Shown one piece after another: positions 43,276 to 51,720 of a stretch of DNA of 52,098 nt. The stretch's first letter is position 1; each line of letters starts with the position of its first letter. The stretch is taken from positions 1 to 52,098 of the forward strand of contig CAINFC010000021.1 of NCBI GenBank assembly GCA_903847975.1. Reading direction: 5' to 3'. The notes below the pieces were generated by a model. The model was not told the origin of the DNA, ran no database searches, and saw only the letters and a list, made by a program, of their open reading frames with translations. The position numbers were made by a program, and so were the translations under genes. Origin of the DNA: an uncultured Acidobacteriota bacterium (lineage in GTDB: Bacteria; Acidobacteriota; UBA6911; CAINFC01).

Positions 43276-45582
43276 TCACTTGCGGAACGGCGTGTCCGAA
43301 GGGGCCGGCGGCGTTTTGTCCGGCAGGGTTCCCGGGGCCCACATCATTGCCATGATAATGTCCTGCTCCACCTTGGCGGTCAGCGCCGGGATATCCACCC
43401 ATCCGACCCGGTTGTAAAGCCAGGGCTGGCGGTACTGCCGGGTGTAGGCGGCGGCATACAGCTTCCAGTGAACCAGCGCGCTGCGCAAGTGACGGATGGC
43501 GGCCTCGCGGTTGGCGGCGGCTCCGGTCTTGTCGAAAAGCGCCAGTTCGGCCGCTCCCCGGATTTTTGCGGCGTAATAATTGCCAAGGTGAGCCATGGCC
43601 GTCAGGTCCCCGATGGTGGCATAGTATTCGTCCGTCCCACCTTCGGCGGCCTGCAGTTCGGTTGTTTTCTTCAGCACCGAGGAGGCGTCGGCCGCGAGGA
43701 TTTCCGCTACCTGCAGCGGCCCGGAGGCCACCGGCTTTTGGGCCAGAGTCTGATCGCGCCACTGCAGGATATTGGCCAGGCCGCTGCCCGGCATGGTTTC
43801 TCCGGTGATAAAATCGCGGACCGTATAGAAGCCGCGGTATCGTGGATGGCTGAGGCAGGCTTCCGGAAACCAGCGCAGGTCGATATCGCCCCAGAAGAAA
43901 CGGGTAATCTGGGGAAAGAGGCGCGAGGCTTCCGCCCAGGCGCGCATCAGGGAGGCGCTGTCCGCCGCGGGGAAACGCGCGGCGATGGATCGCTGGAACA
44001 GTTCGTCCGGAAGGTCGGGCTCGTAGCTCAGCCGGCCCCAGAGCATCAGGGCATACCAGCGTTTCTCGGCCACCAGGGGCCGCTCCATGCCGTCCTTCCG
44101 GTCCAGGAAATCGCGCCCCCAGACGGTCCCGTCCGGCCCCATGTAAAATCCGGCCAGCTTGTCTTTTCCCGGCATGTGGCGCAGATAGGCGCGGGCGAAA
44201 GCGGGGTCTCCCCAGCGGAAGCTGTAGTAGTCGTCATCGCGCACCGTAAGCCAGGTGCGCAGCGCAGGGGAGAGGAAAGGCAGCACCGGCTGCAGGAACG
44301 GAGGGTCCGGAATGGAATACATATGCGCGATGGAGTACTTGAAGCTCAGGTCCAGCGGCCCCGGAAAATCCTTCCACTCCCGGAGAATTTCCTGGTGCCC
44401 GGTCATATGATAGCGGTGGATCAGCCGCACCTTTCTTCCCGGCTGCCGCTGCAAGGCGTCGGCGATGCCGCGCCCATAGGTGGCGTACAGCCATTTCTCC
44501 TTTGAGTAAGCGTCGGTGCGGTTTTCCATGTGCTCCCCGGCGGTGATGCCGAATCCGGCCAGCAGCGGGTAAGTCAGGACCATCTCGCGGACGCTGGCCC
44601 GAAAGTAATCGATGGTCCGAGGGTTGTCCTGCCGGGAGTCGATTCCGTATTTCCCTTCGGCGCCAAAGGTGAAGATGTTCCAGGTGAACCAGTACACCTC
44701 GATGCCCCGGTCCTGCGCATACTGCATGACGTCGCGCCAGAAGCGGACCTTTTCGCCGATATCCATGCGCCGCAGAACTTCCGTATCGCGGAGCAGTTCC
44801 GGGCGCACCATATCATTTCCGTTATGAGAGTAGGTGTCGTCCATTGCAACCCGTGTGCGGCGCACATCGCGGAGGGCCACTTCCGGATATTCGGGGACCC
44901 GCACCAGGGAAGGGAACGGGTGCAGGTTCCATAGAGAGAGAACATTGAAGCGGTTTCGGGCCATCTCGTCAAGAAATCGCTGCCAGAAGTCGAAACTCCA
45001 CATCTCGGGGATGTTGGCCTGGGCCGCGTGGCTGTTGTCGGAATAGCTGGGGGTGCGGACATCCAGAGGAATGTTGAACTTGATACCCCGTTTCTCCACG
45101 AAAGGCGCGTGGTCGGAATCCGCCAGCTGGTGCAGGGTCCCCAGGCGTATGGCCTCGGCCAGGTCCAGCCCGGCGTAGATCATGCCGGCCGCATCCCCTC
45201 CGAAAGCCAGCAGAATGGTACGGCCTTCCTGGGTGATGCGGCGCAGTGCATAGCTTTGCTCCGAGAGAAACTTCGGTGCCGCAATCGAAAACCGGGCCGC
45301 TAATTGATCCGCTTCGCCGGCCGGAATCAGCAGGAGGGACGTGGGAGACACGCCATTCTTCCATGCAGACAGGGGATACTCGGCCATGCCTCCCGCGCGC
45401 AGGACATCCGCGCGCCGTATCTCCGCGGCGGCAAAGCGTGCCTGCGGGAGGGCGGCATCGTAAAACAAGGCCATCGCCGCAGGGTCCTGTGCCGCGGCAG
45501 CACGGACGACAGCCGGGGATTTCCAGGAAGCCAGCAGGGTCAGCATAAGGAATAATATGGGGTGTCGGTTTAGGTTCATCAT
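43276..45582 (-). CDS. Large secreted protein, alpha-glucuronidase/GH67-like (uncertain)
   Basis: With the ATG at 45582 this is 768 residues with a signal peptide (about 8-29). Residues about 35-140 (FYDAALPQARFAAAEI, QSYALRRITQEGRTILLAFGG) resemble the N-terminal alpha/beta domain that precedes the barrel in GH67 alpha-glucuronidases and GH20 hexosaminidases. KRGIKFNIPLDVRTPSYSD then starts a TIM barrel with FDFWQRFLDEMARNRFNVLSL and GFGITAGEHMENR, where the glutamate in AGEH could be catalytic. The C-terminal 200 residues are helical. Its ATG is four bases after the stop of the TPR gene, so the two are translationally linked. An activity on uronic-acid side chains would suit the nearby lyase and sulfatases, but the specific family is not certain. 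Confidence 0.65.
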   Translation of the reverse strand: MMNLNRHPILFLMLTLLASWKSPAVVRAAAAQDPAAMALFYDAALPQARFAAAEIRRADVLRAGGMAEYPLSAWKNGVSPTSLLLIPAGEADQLAARFSIAAPKFLSEQSYALRRITQEGRTILLAFGGDAAGMIYAGLDLAEAIRLGTLHQLADSDHAPFVEKRGIKFNIPLDVRTPSYSDNSHAAQANIPEMWSFDFWQRFLDEMARNRFNVLSLWNLHPFPSLVRVPEYPEVALRDVRRTRVAMDDTYSHNGNDMVRPELLRDTEVLRRMDIGEKVRFWRDVMQYAQDRGIEVYWFTWNIFTFGAEGKYGIDSRQDNPRTIDYFRASVREMVLTYPLLAGFGITAGEHMENRTDAYSKEKWLYATYGRGIADALQRQPGRKVRLIHRYHMTGHQEILREWKDFPGPLDLSFKYSIAHMYSIPDPPFLQPVLPFLSPALRTWLTVRDDDYYSFRWGDPAFARAYLRHMPGKDKLAGFYMGPDGTVWGRDFLDRKDGMERPLVAEKRWYALMLWGRLSYEPDLPDELFQRSIAARFPAADSASLMRAWAEASRLFPQITRFFWGDIDLRWFPEACLSHPRYRGFYTVRDFITGETMPGSGLANILQWRDQTLAQKPVASGPLQVAEILAADASSVLKKTTELQAAEGGTDEYYATIGDLTAMAHLGNYYAAKIRGAAELALFDKTGAAANREAAIRHLRSALVHWKLYAAAYTRQYRQPWLYNRVGWVDIPALTAKVEQDIIMAMMWAPGTLPDKTPPAPSDTPFRK

Positions 45583-45586
45583 GGGT

Positions 45587-47659
45587 TCATCTCTTTCTGT
45601 TTCCGCCGAGGTACAGCTCCAGCCGGGCAACCAGCGGTTCCGCGCCTGCGGCCCCCAGTCGCCTGGCATTCCGGGCCTGAGCCAGCGCTCCAGTGAAGTC
45701 GCCGGTGTGCCAGAGGCCAAGGGCCAGGTTCAGGCATGCCTCGCCTGACTGCGGCTTTCTTTCCAGGACTTTTTGAAAGACCCGGATCGCTTCCGGGTAC
45801 TCCCGGTTGAGCAGCAGCGCCAAACCGAAGTCGTGCAGGACTTCGTCGTCTTCGGGAGCCCGCTCCGCGGCGCGGCGGTAAGCCTGGGCGGAACCGGAAA
45901 GGTTCTGCTGCATTTTTCTGCAGAATCCGAGCCGACGTAAAACCCAGGGGTCGTCGCCGTGGATGGCCAGGCTTCGAGCCAGCTCCTGCTCCGCCTCACG
46001 GTACTTTCCCAGCCTCGAATAAGCGTAGCCCAGGCCGTCCAGAGCTCCTTTGCTTTTCGGGGAAGCGGCCAGCAGCTCCTGGTAAAGGCGGGCCGATTCC
46101 TGGTAGCCTCCTGACCGGAGCAGCAGCGAGGCCAGCGACTCCCGGCATGCCGTGGATGCGGGGATCTTCCGCAGGCACTGCCGGGCGGCCTCTTCCGCTT
46201 CGGCGGGACGCAGGGCTTCCTGGGAGAGAAGAATTCTCTCCGTCCAGGCATCCTGCATTTCCGGACTCCGGTCGGTGATCCGCCGCAATGCCTCTGCGGC
46301 CTGATCCCAGTTTTTCATCCGGCGGAAGGCGCGCGCCAGCCCCAGTTCGGCCTCCGCCAGGGCGGGGTTTCCCTGGAGGGCTCGCGCGTAGAACTGGCTT
46401 GCTTTCTGCGGGCTTCCGGCCGCAAAGAGAACGTCTCCGGCAAAGGAGAGCAGGTCCGGATCCTCCGGCTGCAGGGCCGCCGCCTGCAGGGCGGAGTCCC
46501 GGGCCTTTTTCAGGGAGCGCTGCTGGAGATAAGCCGATGCCATGGCGGCATGGATTTCCGGGGCGAAGGGCGCCAGGGCCACTGCCTTGCGGTACTCCTC
46601 CAGAGCCGGTTCGACCTGGCCGGCCGAAAGCAACAGGGCCGCAAGTTTTTGCCTGGCCTGGAGGTGATCCGGATCCTGCTGCAGAATCTTACGGTAGATT
46701 TCCCGCGCCGCCGCCTGGGAGCCCTGACGCAACAGAAGGTCTCCCAGGTCGAGCCGGGCTTTGATCAGCTCCGGATTGGAATCCAGGCACTGCCGCAAAA
46801 GCTTCTCCTGTTCCGGAGTGCGTCCGTCCCGGCGGGCCGCCAGGCTTTGGGAGTAAAGGATCTCCGCATGGCGGTAGGCCTCCGCTTTCCGCCTGATTTC
46901 CGCCGCTTCTTCGGCCTGTCCGAGTCGATCGATGGCCTGTGCCAGGCGGTCCCACGCCAGGGGATAAAACCTGTCCAGGGCCAGGGCCCGTTCCGCCCAG
47001 GCCTTGGACTCCTCCCCGTCCCCGTGCTGCCCGGCCAGCGAAGACAGACTCAGCAGGGTGAGCGTGTGGCGGGGATTCAGATCGGCCGATTTTTTAAGGC
47101 AGCGGTAGGCATTCCAGGAGTCGCCCCGGGAAAGCCAGAGAAGCCCGAGAAGGCGAAAGACTTCCGCATCCCGAGGCTGCTGCCGGGCAAGATTCTGGGC
47201 CTCCTGAAATGCCTTATCCTCGCTGCCCTGCAGAAAGAGGAACGTGATCCAGGTGAGGCGCAGGTCCGCCGATGCGCCTCCCTCCGGCAGGAGCTTTTCC
47301 AGCTCCGAGGCCGCCAGGGCCGGCTGCCCGAGAGATCCGAGCGCCAGGCTTCTCCCATAAAGGGCTTCCGGATCCCGCGGGTGGTAATGGAGCGCGGTGT
47401 TGTAACACTCCAGAGCCGCCTGGGCGGCGCCGCGCATCAGGTAGAGGCGGCCCAGAAGGCCGGAGGCTGCCAGGTGGTCGGGCTCCTTTTCCAGTGCCTT
47501 CTGCAGGAGCAGTTCCGCCTCGGCCATGCGCATGGACTGCGCCTGCGCTGCCGCCTGCCGGAAGAGCTGCTCCGCGGTCTGCGGCCGCAGCAGAGAGGTC
47601 TGCAGTGCAAGCGTCGCCAGCCAGAGCGCGATCCGGAACCGTCGGGGTCGGATATCCAT
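45587..47659 (-). CDS. Exported TPR-repeat protein
   Basis: The ATG at 47659 gives 690 residues; the start is not supported by a clear binding site. A signal peptide (about 1-25, RFRIALWLATLALQTSL) is followed by about 17 tetratricopeptide repeats of 34 residues to the end, with recurrent A-x-x-x-L/Y-x-x-A-L and DP motifs (for example ALHYHPRDPEALYGRSLAL). Such solenoids mediate protein-protein contacts, in the periplasm here. Its TGA lies four bases before the ATG of the glucuronidase-like gene, so both should be made together. It is divergent from the CARDB protein gene, with 85 bp between starts. Confidence 0.88.
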   Translation of the reverse strand: MDIRPRRFRIALWLATLALQTSLLRPQTAEQLFRQAAAQAQSMRMAEAELLLQKALEKEPDHLAASGLLGRLYLMRGAAQAALECYNTALHYHPRDPEALYGRSLALGSLGQPALAASELEKLLPEGGASADLRLTWITFLFLQGSEDKAFQEAQNLARQQPRDAEVFRLLGLLWLSRGDSWNAYRCLKKSADLNPRHTLTLLSLSSLAGQHGDGEESKAWAERALALDRFYPLAWDRLAQAIDRLGQAEEAAEIRRKAEAYRHAEILYSQSLAARRDGRTPEQEKLLRQCLDSNPELIKARLDLGDLLLRQGSQAAAREIYRKILQQDPDHLQARQKLAALLLSAGQVEPALEEYRKAVALAPFAPEIHAAMASAYLQQRSLKKARDSALQAAALQPEDPDLLSFAGDVLFAAGSPQKASQFYARALQGNPALAEAELGLARAFRRMKNWDQAAEALRRITDRSPEMQDAWTERILLSQEALRPAEAEEAARQCLRKIPASTACRESLASLLLRSGGYQESARLYQELLAASPKSKGALDGLGYAYSRLGKYREAEQELARSLAIHGDDPWVLRRLGFCRKMQQNLSGSAQAYRRAAERAPEDDEVLHDFGLALLLNREYPEAIRVFQKVLERKPQSGEACLNLALGLWHTGDFTGALAQARNARRLGAAGAEPLVARLELYLGGNRKR

Positions 47660-47744
47660 AATGATATATTGTACCGCCGCCCCTCCGGGATAACAGGAAA
47701 ATCCTGATTCGTGATACAATAAAAACGCCCTAAATGATGGCCTT

Positions 47745-49172
47745 ATGAGAAAAATCATTGCACGTGGTCATTGTTTGATGTTGCTATTCTTTCTGGCTTC
47801 CTTAACCGGACATTCCCAGAAGCCCAGCGGTGTTGCTGCCAGTCGCACCGATGCCAGGGATGACGTGAGGCATGTCTCTGTACAAAGCTCCCTTGATCCT
47901 GTCGCTCTCTCCGGAATGAATTCTGTTCATTCGCCCGCAGGGCCCAAGTCTGTTGCCGGAACGGACGTGAGGGTGGCGGATCATCCGGACCTTGCCGATC
48001 CTTTGAAAGCAGCAGAAGGTCATGTGCGGATCTCTTCGGAGGTCAGGTCCGAACAATACGCGATTCGTACTTTTTCCGGATCCGATCCCGGTAATCCGGC
48101 GAGCCCGGTCAAACGGGAGGTTGCCCGTGAACAGGCGGCTCCCAATCTCGACCTGTCATCCGGTTCAGCCAATTTAACCATTGACGGGACCACGATTTCT
48201 GTGGCCCTTACCGTGATAAACAACGGCTCCGCCATTGCGGCCGCCAGCGAATTAGGCTATTACCTGTCACCGGATGTATCGTATCCGACAACTCCGAATT
48301 ACCTCATCGGAACGGATTCGGTTTCCACACTGGCCGTGGGGGGGGCCAGCGCGGAAACTATGTTGGTGAATGCGGCCACCTCGTCGATTCCATGCGGGAC
48401 CTATTATGTAATCTTCGTTATCGACCATCTGGAACAGGTCGCAGAATCCAATGAAAGTGATAACGTCTGGTATTTCCCGTCACCCAAGGTAACCATTCCC
48501 TGTAAGCCCAACCTCGATCTGGTAAGCGGTACGACCAGTATTACTGTCAACGGAACCAACGTGTCCATTTCCGCCACCGTGACCAACAACGGTTCCACGT
48601 CTGCGGCGGCCAGTGAGTTAGGCTATTACCTTTCACCGGATGCGTCTCTTGCGACGGCTCCCAATTATCTGATTGGAACGAACCCCGTGGCTTCCCTGGA
48701 AATTGGTGGAACAAGCCCGGCCACCTTCACCAAGGATGTATTAACGGTCTCTCCTGCTATTCCGGCCGGTTCGTATTACGTGTTTTTCTTTTTTGACCAT
48801 CTGGATCAGGTGTTGGAATCCAATGAACCCGATAACATCTGGTATTTCAGCTCTCCGATGGTAACGGTGCCAATACGCACCCTGGCAACGGCACCTTCCA
48901 ACCGTCTGGTAAGCTGCATCAGGGGTTCGACGAGTTTTGTTATAACCTCAAATTGTCCCTGGACAGCGGGCAGCAATCATGCGTGGTGCATCATTTCACC
49001 CTCCTCGGGAATGGGGAACGGCGTCCTGAGTGCTGTCTATTCCACAAATACCACGGGCAGTACCCGGGCTGCCAACGTTACTGTCGTTGGCCCCGGGTGC
49101 GGCTCTGTCACGGTGACCGTAACCCAACAACCGGGCTGTTCGCAAGTTGTATTGCCTCTAACAATAAGGTAG
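47745..49172 (+). CDS. Secreted adhesin-like protein: two CARDB domains and BACON-like domain
   Basis: This 475-residue protein has a signal peptide (about 1-25, ending GHSQ) and a low-complexity linker (about 30-135). Two homologous CARDB-type beta-sandwich domains follow, about 137-252 (PNLDLSSGSANLTIDGTTI) and 253-375 (NLDLVSGTTSITVNGTNV); both include SELGYYLSPD and SN-x-x-DN-x-WYF. A BACON-like domain (about 385-465) has SNCPWTAGSNHAWCIISPSSG. These folds bind carbohydrate or other proteins outside the cell. It ends VVLPLTIR, the same C-terminal motif as the three giant secreted proteins at 7954-19370, though it lies 28 kb away. A TACAAT at 47715-47720 may be its -10 box. Confidence 0.85.
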   Translation: MRKIIARGHCLMLLFFLASLTGHSQKPSGVAASRTDARDDVRHVSVQSSLDPVALSGMNSVHSPAGPKSVAGTDVRVADHPDLADPLKAAEGHVRISSEVRSEQYAIRTFSGSDPGNPASPVKREVAREQAAPNLDLSSGSANLTIDGTTISVALTVINNGSAIAAASELGYYLSPDVSYPTTPNYLIGTDSVSTLAVGGASAETMLVNAATSSIPCGTYYVIFVIDHLEQVAESNESDNVWYFPSPKVTIPCKPNLDLVSGTTSITVNGTNVSISATVTNNGSTSAAASELGYYLSPDASLATAPNYLIGTNPVASLEIGGTSPATFTKDVLTVSPAIPAGSYYVFFFFDHLDQVLESNEPDNIWYFSSPMVTVPIRTLATAPSNRLVSCIRGSTSFVITSNCPWTAGSNHAWCIISPSSGMGNGVLSAVYSTNTTGSTRAANVTVVGPGCGSVTVTVTQQPGCSQVVLPLTIR

Positions 49173-49217
49173 AGGCTGCCGGATATTTTTCGATAGCCGG
49201 CCCCATTCGTTTCCCGG
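49173..49217. other. Short gap before the receptor relic
   Basis: Nothing is recognised in these 45 bases beyond the convergent stop codons of the adhesin-like gene and the relic. Confidence 0.5.
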
Positions 49218-49600
49218 TCAGTAGGTGAAGCGGACGGCCAGGAAGAACCGACGGCTCCCTCCGTCGGTTCCCCACTGGTTGCCGAATCCGGTGTTATTGA
49301 TTCGTGCCTCGGGGATCCCGAAGTTCCACAGACGGTGCGCGGATTTCCGTCGGTGGTCTGGATTACTGGTCGGACGCGGTTCCCAGCTGAACCCGAACCT
49401 TGGCTGGAAGTTCTTGTTATGGTCGACGGGGGTAGAAGTCAGACGAAAAACATCCTGGCTGCCAAGGCGGGCGAAGATTTTCTCGTTCAGGTCGGCGAGG
49501 CTCTGGATCGCGTTTCCCGGCCTTTTGTACCGCAGGCCAAGGTTAAGGGTCCGATTCGGCTTGACCTTCCATGGAAAAAGCAAGAATTGACGGAGGAGGG
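49218..49600 (-). pseudogene. TonB-dependent receptor relic with large internal deletion
   Basis: The minus strand encodes two separated pieces of an Oar-like barrel joined in frame. The first is PWKVKPNRTLNLGLRYKRPG through DHNKNFQPRFGFSWEPRP, which belongs to the middle of the barrel (compare TWKVTPRLTLNLGLRYE in intact receptors here). The second is NFGIPEARINNTGFGNQWGT followed by RRFFLAVRFTY, the extreme C-terminus. The hundreds of residues that should lie between, and the whole N-terminal half, are missing. It is a decayed gene, not a functional receptor; the listed left and right limits are approximate. Confidence 0.75.
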
Positions 49601-49658
49601 AAAAAAGAAGGGAGTTTCCGTTTTTGTAAAATAATGACACAATGCTTGTGGCAAACAT

Positions 49659-50909
49659 ATGGACGCGCGCTTGATTGTTCTATTCCTGATCCTGAGCCGG
49701 TGGGCCGGCCAGCTGGTTCTCGGCTGGCTGAACCGCTGTTCCGTGCAGGCCCATGCCGGTGGAATTCCGGAGGCTTTCCGGGAGACCCTGGATGGCGAGA
49801 CCTACCGGAAATCGGTGGCCTACACGCTGGAAAAAAACCGCCTGGCGCTGTGGCAGGACAGCTGGGATACCCTGATTCTTCTCCTGTTTCTGTTCAGCGG
49901 CCTGCTCCCCTGGCTGCACGGGACACACCGTGCGGTCCTCGGCTCCTCGCTTCCGGCACAGACGCTGTTCCTGCTGGAAGTCGGGTTGCTCTTTGCGCTG
50001 GCGGATATTCCCTGGGGCTGGTATTCCCAGTTTAACCTGGAGGAGCGCTTCGGGTTCAATACCACCACGAAAAAGCTCTGGTGGACGGATCTCGGCAAGG
50101 AATTTCTTCTCTCCATGGGAATCGGATTCCCTCTGCTCCTGGCCCTGCTGGCCCTGGTCCGCTGGAGCGGGCCCACCTGGTGGCTCTGGGCCTGGGCGGG
50201 CACCTTTCTGGTGCAGGTCATCCTGATGGTAGTGGTCCCGGTGTGGATCCTGCCCTGGTTTTTCAAATTCACTCCTTTGCCGGAAGGGGCTTTACGGGAA
50301 AGATTGCTGCGCCTGGCGGAACGGGCCGGGTTCCGGCATGCCGGGCTGCAGGTGATGGACGGCAGCCGGCGCTCGCGTCATTCCAATGCTTTTTTCACCG
50401 GGCTGGGCCGCTTCCGCAAAATCATTCTATTCGACACCCTTCTGCAGCAGCTCTCTGAGGAGGAAGCGGAGGCCGTATTGGCGCACGAAATCGGCCACGA
50501 CCGCATGGGGCACATCCGGCGGATGCTGGTGCTTTCCCTGGTCGGCTCGCTCCTGGCCTTCCGTCTGCTCGATTGGATTTCCTCCCAAAAATGGCTGTAT
50601 TCCTCTTTCGGCTTTTCGGAGCCGGACATGGCCATTGCCCTGCTGCTGTTTGCCCTCCTGGCCAACACCGTGTCCTTCTGGTGGTCGCCGGTATCCAATT
50701 GGCTCTCCCGCCGCTTTGAATACCAGGCGGATGCTTTTGCCGCCGGTTGCATTGCGGATAGCAACGCCATGATCCGGGCCCTGCGGATCCTGAACCGGGA
50801 AAACCTGAGCAACCTGACCCCGCATCCGGCCTACAGCTTTTTCTACTATTCCCATCCCACACTTCTCGAAAGGGAACGAGCCCTTGAGAAGCGATCCGGA
50901 CAGCCGTGA
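49659..50909 (+). CDS. M48-family metalloprotease, Ste24/CAAX-protease type
   Basis: This 416-residue inner-membrane zinc protease has at least six hydrophobic segments. The family motif LEERFGFNTTTKKLWWTD (about 128-145) precedes the metallopeptidase core. The zinc site is HEIGH with H276, E277 and H280, and the third ligand is E354 in FEYQADAFA. These proteases cleave membrane or prenyl-like proteins in quality control and maturation. The ATG lacks a strong binding site. The pseudouridine synthase follows within a few bases, so the two are probably co-transcribed. It is unlike the neighbouring carbohydrate genes and likely housekeeping. Confidence 0.92.
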   Translation: MDARLIVLFLILSRWAGQLVLGWLNRCSVQAHAGGIPEAFRETLDGETYRKSVAYTLEKNRLALWQDSWDTLILLLFLFSGLLPWLHGTHRAVLGSSLPAQTLFLLEVGLLFALADIPWGWYSQFNLEERFGFNTTTKKLWWTDLGKEFLLSMGIGFPLLLALLALVRWSGPTWWLWAWAGTFLVQVILMVVVPVWILPWFFKFTPLPEGALRERLLRLAERAGFRHAGLQVMDGSRRSRHSNAFFTGLGRFRKIILFDTLLQQLSEEEAEAVLAHEIGHDRMGHIRRMLVLSLVGSLLAFRLLDWISSQKWLYSSFGFSEPDMAIALLLFALLANTVSFWWSPVSNWLSRRFEYQADAFAAGCIADSNAMIRALRILNRENLSNLTPHPAYSFFYYSHPTLLERERALEKRSGQP

Positions 50910-50913
50910 AGCC

Positions 50914-51720
50914 ATGCCTGTCGACCCGGAGGTATGGAGCAGCCCCCGGGCGGCGTTTCCCGAGCGTGCGGAAACCGACCTGTTCGTTGCTTCTGAATTC
51001 CGCATCCGGTTCGAAGATCCTCATTTTTATGTGGTGGACAAACCGTCTCCTCTGCCGGTTCATGCGGGGGGGCGCTTCCGCACGCGGAACCTGCTGGGCT
51101 TCATGGAGGAGCGGCTGGGAGCGGGTCCGGAGGGTCTGCGGGCCGTCCACCGCCTGGACTCCGAAACCAGCGGCCTGGTGGTCGTAGCCCGGTCCCGGCA
51201 GGCGGCGCGCAGACTCGGAATTCTTTTCCAGAAGCGCCAGGTTGCCAAGGAGTACCTGGCGGTGGTCTTCGGAACGCCTTGTCCGGAGGAAGGCGTAATA
51301 GATCTCTCCCTGGGCACGCGCGCCTGCCACGGCCTGAAAATCCGGGCCGCGGATCCGGACGGAGAAAGGGCTCATACGGCCTACCGGTTGCTGGAGCGCC
51401 ATGGAGGCTTTTCTTTGCTCGAGCTGGCTCCGCAAACAGGCCGCAAGCACCAGATTCGCGCCCATCTGGCATTCCTGGGCAACCCGGTGGCCGGCGACAA
51501 GATTTATATCGACCCGGTGGTCTATGCCCGCTACACCCGGCACGGATGGCAGGAAGAAATGCGGGACGTGGTTCGAGCGGAACACCTGCTGCTGCATGCC
51601 TCGGCGCTGCGGTTGGTTCACCCCATGACGGGAGAGGTCATGGAAATTCTGTCCGAAACTCCGGCGAGGTTCTCGGAATTCCTGGCCCGGCAGGGGAGTG
51701 CCGGGTCGGGTCGGTGCTAA
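50914..51720 (+). CDS. RluA-family pseudouridine synthase
   Basis: This 268-residue enzyme converts uridine to pseudouridine in rRNA or tRNA. The catalytic aspartate is D82 in AVHRLDSETSGLVV, the RluA signature. Other family features are HFYVVDKPSPLPVHAGG at the N-terminus and QTGRKHQIRAHLAFLG near residue 175, whose R-x-HQIR-x-H is invariant. The ATG at 50914 is four bases after the protease stop; an in-frame TTG at 50884 with AAGGGAACGAGCCC upstream would overlap that gene and give ten more residues, and I cannot exclude it. There is no S4 domain. The target nucleotide is undetermined. Confidence 0.92.
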   Translation: MPVDPEVWSSPRAAFPERAETDLFVASEFRIRFEDPHFYVVDKPSPLPVHAGGRFRTRNLLGFMEERLGAGPEGLRAVHRLDSETSGLVVVARSRQAARRLGILFQKRQVAKEYLAVVFGTPCPEEGVIDLSLGTRACHGLKIRAADPDGERAHTAYRLLERHGGFSLLELAPQTGRKHQIRAHLAFLGNPVAGDKIYIDPVVYARYTRHGWQEEMRDVVRAEHLLLHASALRLVHPMTGEVMEILSETPARFSEFLARQGSAGSGRC

